Part shown: positions 58,865 through 64,000 of the stretch, piece by piece
How positions within the stretch are numbered: the stretch's first letter is position 1
How the letters are laid out: each line of letters starts with the position of its first letter
Origin: Desulfuromonas acetexigens
GTDB taxonomy: Bacteria > Desulfobacterota > Desulfuromonadia > Desulfuromonadales > Trichloromonadaceae
Direction: 5' to 3'
NCBI RefSeq assembly: GCF_900111775.1
Contig: NZ_FOJJ01000001.1
Span: forward strand, 248,001 to 312,000
DNA length: 64,000 nt
The notes under the pieces: model-generated
The model's database searches: none
Seen by the model: the letters and a program-made list of their open reading frames with translations, nothing else
Told to the model about the DNA's origin: nothing
Program-made: the position numbers and the translations under genes

Positions 58865-59722
58865 ATGAAAATTGAGTGGTACCCCGGGCACATGGCGAAA
58901 GCCCGTCGGCAGGTGGCCGATGTCATCATATCCTTCGACGTCATTATCGAAGTGCTTGACGCCCGTCTTCCCGTTTCCAGCGCCAACCCGATTCTAGGCA
59001 CCCTGCGTCGCCATAAACCCTGCATCAAGATTCTGAACAAAAGCGATCTCGCCGACCCGGAGATCACCCAGGCGTGGGTACGCTTTTTCGATGCCCAGAA
59101 AGACGTGCGCGCCCTCCCCTACGATGCTCGTGACCGGGGCCAGGTCGGATTCATCACCAAATTGTGCAAACAGCTTGCGCCCAAGCGCGCCAAGCCCGGC
59201 TTTCCCCTGCGAGCCATGGTGGTCGGCATCCCCAATGTCGGCAAATCGACCCTGATCAATACCCTCGCCGGCAAGAAGATGGCGAGGGTCGGCGACCGCC
59301 CGGCCATCACCACCTGCCACCAGCAGGTCGACTTGCGCAACGGCATTATGCTCTCCGACACGCCAGGGCTGCTCTGGCCGGATATGGAAAATCAGGATGT
59401 CGCCTATCGGCTGGCGGCGAGCGGCGCCATCGGCGACAGCGCCATCGATTATCTCGAAGTGGCGCTCTATGCCGGGGACTATCTACTGCGCCGCTATCCC
59501 GAAATGCTGCGCGAGCGCTACGGCCTGAACGATCTTCCCGAGACGCCCACCGCGCTGGTCGAGGCGATCGGCCACAAACGGGGTTGCCTGATGGCCGGCG
59601 GCGAGATCGATATGCACCGCGCTGCCGAGGCCTTTATCCGCGAACTGCGTGGCGGCAAGCTCGGCCGCATCAGCTTCGAGGAGCCTTCAGAAGAAACCTT
59701 AGATTCAACCGATAACTCATAG
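58865..59722 (+). CDS. rbgA: Ribosome biogenesis GTPase YlqF/RbgA
   Basis: Circularly permuted GTPase needed for a late step of 50S assembly. 285 residues: N-terminal PGHMAKARRQVADVI, then G4 NKSD, G1 GIPNVGKSTLINTL, G3 LSDTPGLLWP in permuted order, and a C-terminal RNA-binding part. ATG 58865. Close to family length. It is followed after 17 bases by an RRM protein gene. Confidence 0.96.
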   Translation: MKIEWYPGHMAKARRQVADVIISFDVIIEVLDARLPVSSANPILGTLRRHKPCIKILNKSDLADPEITQAWVRFFDAQKDVRALPYDARDRGQVGFITKLCKQLAPKRAKPGFPLRAMVVGIPNVGKSTLINTLAGKKMARVGDRPAITTCHQQVDLRNGIMLSDTPGLLWPDMENQDVAYRLAASGAIGDSAIDYLEVALYAGDYLLRRYPEMLRERYGLNDLPETPTALVEAIGHKRGCLMAGGEIDMHRAAEAFIRELRGGKLGRISFEEPSEETLDSTDNS

Positions 59723-59739
59723 ATAATACTGGAGATTTT

Positions 59740-60051
59740 ATGCTGGTCGATTTTTACGTCGGGAATATCGCCTTCGAGACCACCGAAGAGGAACTGCAGA
59801 AGCTTTTCGAGGTGGCGGGCAAGGTGCGCTCCATCCACATGATCACCGATCACCAGACCGGTCAGTTCAAGGGCTGCGCCTACGTCAAGATGGCCGACGT
59901 CAAGGTGCGCGAGGTGGTCGATACCCTCGACGGCGCCCTCCTCGGTCCGCGCAAGATTGAGGTTTCGGAAGCCCGGCCGCAAAAACCGGGGCCACCCGCC
60001 AGGCCCGGAAGCGGAAAAAAGCCCAACCGTCCCGGAAAGCGCCGCCTGTAA
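59740..60051 (+). CDS. RNA-binding protein with one RRM domain
   Basis: 103 residues. RNP2-like FYVGNIAFE near the start, RNP1-like KGCAYVKM near 46-53, and a tail rich in Pro, Lys, Arg and Gly (about 85-103). Bacterial RRM proteins of this size are common in cyanobacteria and deltaproteobacteria and bind RNA, though targets are mostly unknown. ATG 59740; it overlaps nothing and follows rbgA closely, so RNA-linked operon membership is plausible. Confidence 0.9.
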   Translation: MLVDFYVGNIAFETTEEELQKLFEVAGKVRSIHMITDHQTGQFKGCAYVKMADVKVREVVDTLDGALLGPRKIEVSEARPQKPGPPARPGSGKKPNRPGKRRL

Positions 60052-60075
60052 CATTTTCCATCCAGGAGGAAGCTT

Positions 60076-60744
60076 ATGAAGATCGCCGTCATCATTGGCA
60101 GCCCTCGCGGCATGAAAGGCAATACCGGTCGTTTGCTCGAAGAGGTTCTGGCGGGGTTGGACAAGGACGTCAAGACCGAATTGATCGACCTTTCCAAGCG
60201 CAAGGTTCTCCCCTGCATCGGTTGCGATCACTGCCACAAAACCGGCGTCTGCCCGCTGAAGGACGATTACGAGGCGATCAAGAAGAGCCTGCTGGAGTGC
60301 GACGGCTTCATCCTGGCGAGTCCCAACTACATCTTCAGCGTTACCGCCCAACTCAAGGCCCTTTTCGACCGCAGCGGCAACATTCTGCACTGTCTCTTGC
60401 TCGAAGGGAAATACGGCGCTGTCGTAGAGACGTCAGGCGGCGGCGAGGATGACGAAGTCATGCGCTATATGGAGCGGTTCATCAACTCGACCGGCGCTCA
60501 ATCCGTCGGTGGCGTCGGTTCCCCCATGGCCGGCGAGCGCACCTTCCCCGACGAAGCCATCCTTTTCAACCAGGCCCGCGATCTGGGCCGGGATCTTTGC
60601 CGCAGCATCGAGGAAAAGAAGGATTTCCCCGCTCAGGCCGACTATCGAACGACTTTCAAGGCGCGCATGAAACGGCTGGTGGAATACCGCAAGGGAGAGT
60701 GTCCGGCGGAACATCAATACTGGCGGGAGCATCTGTTGGGATGA
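60076..60744 (+). CDS. Iron-sulfur flavoprotein (NADPH-dependent FMN reductase fold)
   Basis: 222 residues with a flavodoxin-like fold. N-terminal phosphate loop IIGSPRGMKGNTGRLLEEVL, and compact cysteines C47-x2-C50-x2-C53-x5-C59 (CIGCDHCHKTGVC) typical of Isf-type iron-sulfur flavoproteins. FILASPNYIFSVTAQLKALFDR lies at the flavin site. It may transfer electrons or reduce O2, peroxide or quinone in an anaerobe. ATG 60076 with CAGGAGGAAG upstream, 24 bases after the RRM gene. Confidence 0.88.
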   Translation: MKIAVIIGSPRGMKGNTGRLLEEVLAGLDKDVKTELIDLSKRKVLPCIGCDHCHKTGVCPLKDDYEAIKKSLLECDGFILASPNYIFSVTAQLKALFDRSGNILHCLLLEGKYGAVVETSGGGEDDEVMRYMERFINSTGAQSVGGVGSPMAGERTFPDEAILFNQARDLGRDLCRSIEEKKDFPAQADYRTTFKARMKRLVEYRKGECPAEHQYWREHLLG

Positions 60745-60795
60745 AGGATGGATAAATGTTGCGGAGCATGGCCCGCCCCCCTACCCCTTCCTGAT

Positions 60796-61476
60796 CTAAT
60801 GTCCAAGAGACGACACTAGACGGGACAATGCTTCTGCATCTTTGATCCCTGGACTACTTTCCACGCCTGTCATGACATCAATATATTTCGCACCGGTTTG
60901 TTCCAGAAGAAGGCGGACATTTTCCGGATTGATTCCGCCCGCTATGAAAACCGGCTTCGATGATACTTTGATGATCTCTGTGCAGAAACTCTGATTTAGC
61001 GGGACACCGATCTGTAAAGCGTTGTCTGGCGTTCGGGAATCGGCCAGCAATCCGTAGAGGCTGGTTGTGCAGAGCTTGGCGACAATTGCGGCAATATCCA
61101 CTGTGCCGAATTGGGCCATGCGCTCCTCCGCTTGGGTCGGTACGATCTTGATCGCCTGAATATTGAGTTTGTGCAGAGCATCAGATATTTTGATCGTTTC
61201 CTCCAGTGTTTCCTTGTAATGGATCTGCACCATGGAGGGCCGAAGGCTGGAGGCCAGTTCGATCACTTTTTCAGGGGGGCCGCCCGTGACAAGGCAGCTT
61301 CGGCAGACAGGTCGAACCAACTGCAACAGGGGCAAAGCCTCCTGGCGGCTCAGGTTCCAGGGAACCGGAAGGGGGTACTCCGTCACAAAACCGAGGATAT
61401 CTACCCCCAGTTGCTGGCACAGTTGGACATCGGATGGTCGTCGCAAACCGCAGATTTTGACCGTGATGCCATTCAT
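60796..61476 (-). CDS. trpF: Divergent TrpF-like protein
   Basis: 226-residue protein of the phosphoribosylanthranilate isomerase family. The catalytic Cys9 (VKICGL) is kept and the C-terminal phosphate region AGGINPENVRLLLEQTGAKYIDVMTGVESSPGIKD is close to canonical. However, the early substrate region reads GFVTEYPLPVPWNLS where the family has an Arg (Arg36 of T. maritima TrpF), and the GGTG loop after the catalytic Asp is absent (LLADSRTPDNALQIG). The start overlaps trpC (ATGA). This is the last gene of a trpD-trpC-trpF unit. The symbol is by homology, and the substrate may differ. Confidence 0.78.
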   Translation of the reverse strand: MNGITVKICGLRRPSDVQLCQQLGVDILGFVTEYPLPVPWNLSRQEALPLLQLVRPVCRSCLVTGGPPEKVIELASSLRPSMVQIHYKETLEETIKISDALHKLNIQAIKIVPTQAEERMAQFGTVDIAAIVAKLCTTSLYGLLADSRTPDNALQIGVPLNQSFCTEIIKVSSKPVFIAGGINPENVRLLLEQTGAKYIDVMTGVESSPGIKDAEALSRLVSSLGH

Positions 61477-62183
61477 GCCGGTGGAATCTCACTGCTCCGG
61501 CTGAAGGCCTGATACGATGCCGCCATGTCGTCCGCCTGCCAGAGCGCAGTGCCGATCAACAGCACATCGGCGCCCGCCCGAATGGCGGCCTGCCCTTCCG
61601 CAGGCGTGCGAATGGAGCTTTCGCTGATCAGGATCGCATTTTTTGGCTTATGACTGGCCAAGAGCTCTGTTGCGGATACCGTTCCGTCATCTTTTTCAAG
61701 CTTCAGAATGTCCCGGTTGTTGATCCCCACCAGTTTTGCCCCGATTTTTCCCGCCCAACCCAATTCTTCCTCGGTATGCGCCTCAACCAGTGGTTCCAGT
61801 CCGATTTTCAGTGCTTCGTTGTAAAGGGTTGTCAGTGAATCCAGGGTGTGCAGGGCGCAGATCAGCAGGATGGCCTGCGCGCCGCATTCTCTGGACAGGG
61901 TCATATCTTCACAGCTGGTGATGAAATCCTTGCGGAGGATCGGCAGGGTGGTGTTTTTCGCAAGTTGCCGCAGCAGCTCCAGCGAACCGCCGAAGTCTTT
62001 CGTTTCCGTGACCACCGACAAGGCCGGTGCGCCGGCCCGGGCCAGGAGCTGTGCCACCGCCAGTGGGTCTCTTCCGCGCAGCAGGTCGCCCTCTTTGGGG
62101 GAGATGCATTTGATATCGGGGATGACGGGAATAAAACCGGCCTCTTTTCTTGCGATCAGCGCATCTGAAAACCTGGTGTACAT
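61473..62183 (-). CDS. trpC: Divergent TrpC-like protein
   Basis: 236-residue member of the indole-3-glycerol-phosphate synthase family. Catalytic Lys in DIKCISP and in LRKDFI, Glu in LVEAH, Asn/Arg in NNRD and Glu in ESSI are visible. Compared with the usual AEIKRASPS-type motif, the catalytic Glu is Asp (VIPDIK) and the next Arg is Cys, and the ESGI glycine is Ser. ATG at 62183; the ribosome site lies in the end of trpD. Overlaps trpF. Probably an enzyme, but its exact substrate is open. Confidence 0.8.
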   Translation of the reverse strand: MYTRFSDALIARKEAGFIPVIPDIKCISPKEGDLLRGRDPLAVAQLLARAGAPALSVVTETKDFGGSLELLRQLAKNTTLPILRKDFITSCEDMTLSRECGAQAILLICALHTLDSLTTLYNEALKIGLEPLVEAHTEEELGWAGKIGAKLVGINNRDILKLEKDDGTVSATELLASHKPKNAILISESSIRTPAEGQAAIRAGADVLLIGTALWQADDMAASYQAFSRSSEIPPA

Positions 62184-62187
62184 CGGT

Positions 62188-63213
62188 TTACCCCGCGAAC
62201 GAATTGGAAAGCGCGCTTAGCTGGTGCAGTTTTTTCGCCGTTGCGCCGCTGTCGATCAATTGGCCGGCAAGGGCAAGGCCTTCGGCAAAGCTGGCTGCTT
62301 TGCCGCCGACAATCAGGGCGCCGGCCGCATTGAGAACGATAACGTTGCGTTTGGGGCCGGTGATTTCGCCCGAAAAGACACCGCGGATGGTCTGTGCGTT
62401 TTCCTCGGGTGTCCCTGTTTTAATCTCTTCCAAGGTGCAGCGTTCCAGGCCGAAGTCTTCGGGCTGAATGGTGTACGAGGTGATCGTACCATCTTTGAGT
62501 TCATTGATTCTTGTTGCACCGATGAGGGAAATTTCATCCAGACCGTCCTCACCGTGGACAAACATGGCCCTGGTGTAGCCCAGATCCCTGGCCACCTGAG
62601 CAACAGTATCCAGCAACTCCGGCTTGTAGACACCGAGGAGATGCCGGGTGGCAAAAGCGGGATTAATCAGGGGGCCGATGATCGTATAAAAAATCGTTTT
62701 GATGCCAAGGTCGGATTCAGCCGGGAGAACTTTGCCCATCACCGGATGGAATAACGGGGCATAGAGAAAGGCGATGCCGATCTCTTCGATCATTTTTTCG
62801 GCCTGGGCCGGAGAAAGATGGATATTGACGCCCAGGGCCTCAAGCACATCGGCGCTTCCGGATAGACTTGAGATGGAACGGCTGCCGTGCTTGGCCACGG
62901 GAATCCCTGCCGAGGCCGCGACGATGGCTGTTGCCGTGGAGATATTGAAGGTGCTCAGACCGCCGCCGGTCCCGCAGGTATCCATCAGTTCTTCCTGCAA
63001 GGCAGGTCGCAAGGGAACACAGTTTTCCCGCATCGCTTTGGCGAGATAGGTAATTTCCTTGAGAGAAGAACCTTTCATCAGCAGGGCGACCTGGAAACCG
63101 GCGATCTGCAAGTTACTGACTTCATCCTTGTTGATGGCGTTGATGAGTCCGAAGATTTCTTGTTCAGACAACTCCTGATTGGTCGTTGCCTTTTGCAGTA
63201 CGTTTTTATACAT
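62188..63213 (-). CDS. trpD: Divergent TrpD-like phosphoribosyltransferase
   Basis: 341-residue member of the anthranilate phosphoribosyltransferase family. Metal pair D226-E227 (GLDEIS) and PRPP elements are conserved. The GTGGD motif lacks its Asp (GTGGGLSTFN, residues 81-90). KHGN reads KHGS (Ser111), and the Arg that binds the anthranilate carboxylate (Arg164 of S. solfataricus TrpD) reads Glu166 in LPAESDLGIK. ATG at 63213 has AGAGGGA upstream. First gene of the trpD-trpC-trpF unit; no trpE, G, A or B nearby. A changed acceptor substrate is inferred. Confidence 0.82.
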   Translation of the reverse strand: MYKNVLQKATTNQELSEQEIFGLINAINKDEVSNLQIAGFQVALLMKGSSLKEITYLAKAMRENCVPLRPALQEELMDTCGTGGGLSTFNISTATAIVAASAGIPVAKHGSRSISSLSGSADVLEALGVNIHLSPAQAEKMIEEIGIAFLYAPLFHPVMGKVLPAESDLGIKTIFYTIIGPLINPAFATRHLLGVYKPELLDTVAQVARDLGYTRAMFVHGEDGLDEISLIGATRINELKDGTITSYTIQPEDFGLERCTLEEIKTGTPEENAQTIRGVFSGEITGPKRNVIVLNAAGALIVGGKAASFAEGLALAGQLIDSGATAKKLHQLSALSNSFAG

Positions 63214-63251
63214 GCCTATTTCCCTCTAGATTATTTTTGAAAGGGCAGAGT

Positions 63252-63268
63252 CAGGGGGCTTTCACGTT
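63252..63268. repeat. 17-base repeat, copy 1 (before trpD)
   Basis: CAGGGGGCTTTCACGTT. A second copy with one mismatch lies at 63937-63953, on the other side of the toxin-antitoxin module. Confidence 0.5.
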
Positions 63269-63269
63269 T

Positions 63270-63566
63270 TTAGATGATTTCTGAAGGGTCTTCAGGAATC
63301 TGTGCGCCGTGCCAGACGGCCACGACCCAGACCACATCGTCTTTGACCCGATAGAAAAACCGATAGGGCGTCACGATGATGTCACGGTAGTGAATGACCG
63401 GAAACTCAGGAAGGATTCGCCCGGTTTCGGGATAATCGCGGAGACGAGAGAGGATTTTTTCGGCTTTCTGCCGAAAAGAAATCGCCGCGAACGGGTTGTC
63501 GCGGCGGATATAGACCAATGCGTGGAGAAACTGATCGCGTGCCGCTGGGGTAAAGACGATTTTCAT
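63270..63566 (-). CDS. RelE/ParE-type toxin
   Basis: 98 residues: MKIVFTPAARDQFLHALVYIRRDNP, then AEKILSRLRDYPETGRILPEFP and YRFFYRVKDDVVWVVAVWHGAQ, the usual ParE/RelE layout. ATG 63566 overlaps the antitoxin stop by 4 bases. trpD starts 57 bases further down on the same strand, so some read-through into the trp-like genes is likely. Complete. Confidence 0.88.
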   Translation of the reverse strand: MKIVFTPAARDQFLHALVYIRRDNPFAAISFRQKAEKILSRLRDYPETGRILPEFPVIHYRDIIVTPYRFFYRVKDDVVWVVAVWHGAQIPEDPSEII

Positions 63567-63841
63567 TGCTGTTCCGCCAGCAGCGCATCCGCGTCAGCCA
63601 GCACGGCTTCCAGGTTGAAGCCGACGCTGGCCTCGATGTCCCGCTCGCCACGAGCAAGCAATCGCAGGATTTCAAGCTCATGCTGGGTTTGTTCGTACTC
63701 TTTCATGCTGACCATCACGGCGGCGGCCCTTCCGCGCTGGGTGATAAACAGGGGTTCGCGGGAAGCGGATACGCGCTTGATGACGCCGCTGGCGTCCTGG
63801 CGAAGATCCGAGATGGGGATAATTTTCGGGACTCTTGGCAT
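63563..63841 (-). CDS. Phd/YefM-type antitoxin
   Basis: 92 residues from ATG 63841, which follows AGGAGG by 8 bases; an in-frame ATG at 63877 is upstream of the ribosome site and is rejected. N-terminal DNA-binding domain: PKIIPISDLRQDASGVIKRVSASREPLFITQRGRAAAVMVSMKEYE. The C-terminal helix (ASVGFNLEAVLADADALLAEQQ) should cover the toxin. An operator palindrome is immediately upstream. Confidence 0.9.
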   Translation of the reverse strand: MPRVPKIIPISDLRQDASGVIKRVSASREPLFITQRGRAAAVMVSMKEYEQTQHELEILRLLARGERDIEASVGFNLEAVLADADALLAEQQ

Positions 63842-63859
63842 TGGTTGTACCTCCTGTTG

Positions 63860-63873
63860 TACTTTTGAAAGTA
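63860..63873. promoter_or_regulatory. Operator-like palindrome before the antitoxin
   Basis: TACTTTTGAAAGTA, a perfect 14-base palindrome 19 bases before the antitoxin start. Probably bound by the Phd-type antitoxin. Two GTTGTAC copies flank the ribosome site. Confidence 0.6.
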
Positions 63874-63936
63874 GCATCTGGAGGTGGCTGACGCAACGAT
63901 CTTTTTTCGGGTGATGTCACGCCTTTGATTTGGAGG

Positions 63937-63953
63937 CAGGGGGCTTTCGCGTT
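63937..63953. repeat. 17-base repeat, copy 2 (beyond the antitoxin)
   Basis: CAGGGGGCTTTCGCGTT, one mismatch to 63252-63268. The two copies flank the toxin-antitoxin module in the same orientation, and the second runs into the stop of the next gene. Confidence 0.5.
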
Positions 63954-64000
63954 CAGGTGCGATCCTTGGCCGCGCGGTAGACGGTCAGGCGGTCACGGCG
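63953..64000 (-). CDS. C-terminal end of an unknown protein (cut by window)
   Basis: A minus-strand frame enters from the right edge and ends at TGA (63953-63955). Only about 15 residues are visible, ending VYRAAKDRT. No function can be assigned and it could be spurious. Confidence 0.3.
   Translation of the reverse strand, partial: RRDRLTVYRAAKDRT

Overview
The window looks like chromosomal DNA of an anaerobic Gram-negative deltaproteobacterium of the Desulfuromonadales (Geobacter/Desulfuromonas/Pelobacter) type. This is inferred from gene content and order, not from a database search. Outer-membrane genes (lptE, pal, an NlpD-like factor) show a Gram-negative cell. A hybrid cluster protein and an iron-sulfur flavoprotein suggest anaerobic life. 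The runs thrS-infC-rpmI-rplT-pheS-pheT-ihfA-merR and surE-pcm-yqaA-nlpD-rpoS are conserved proteobacterial neighbourhoods. Genes are dense and mostly on the + strand. No rRNA, insertion sequence, prophage or CRISPR array was seen.

Layout. 1-8.6 kb: a chemosensory operon (cheA cut by the window edge, two cheW, two single-domain response regulators, a 668-residue HEAT-repeat protein, cheR, cheB and a coiled-coil/GAF protein). 8.7-13.5 kb: infA, leuS-lptE-holA, and rpsT on the opposite strand. 13.7-23.6 kb: murJ, an alkyltransferase, tRNA-Val, thrS, infC (apparent AUA start), rpmI, rplT, pheST behind tandem terminators, ihfA and a MerR regulator. 23.6-28.2 kb: surE, pcm, a YqaA-type membrane protein, a LysM/degenerate-M23 lipoprotein, rpoS, apt and tRNA-Arg. 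28.3-34 kb: a secretin-like periplasmic protein without a pore domain, a thiamine-binding-type protein, tRNA-Cys, a TauE-type permease, a MEMO-family protein, gltX, a small unknown exported protein and pal. 34-44.6 kb: hcp, an EVE protein, an AsmA-like protein, a class II aldolase-type protein, a large haem-type hybrid histidine kinase, a tiny four-cysteine protein and an acyl-CoA synthetase.

44.8-57.8 kb: lepA-lepB, then a pyrimidine operon pyrR-pyrB-pyrC-carA-carB headed by what looks like a complete PyrR attenuator (promoter, binding hairpin, terminator), then greA, a DUF1858 protein and recG. 57.8-64 kb is more accessory: a toxin-antitoxin pair, rbgA, an RRM protein, an iron-sulfur flavoprotein, a minus-strand trpD-trpC-trpF set, and a second toxin-antitoxin pair upstream of it.

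The most interesting candidate for an undescribed system is the trpD-trpC-trpF trio (60796-63213). All three keep family scaffolds. TrpD lacks the GTGGD aspartate and has Ser and Glu where the anthranilate-binding Asn and Arg are expected. TrpF lacks the early substrate Arg and the GGTG loop. TrpC has Asp for the catalytic Glu. They sit without trpE, G, A or B beside a toxin-antitoxin module, so they may process a substrate other than anthranilate. Other points worth attention are the PyrR leader, the HEAT protein in the che operon, the haem-sensing hybrid kinase, the four-cysteine small protein translationally coupled to the acyl-CoA ligase, and the secretin-like protein.
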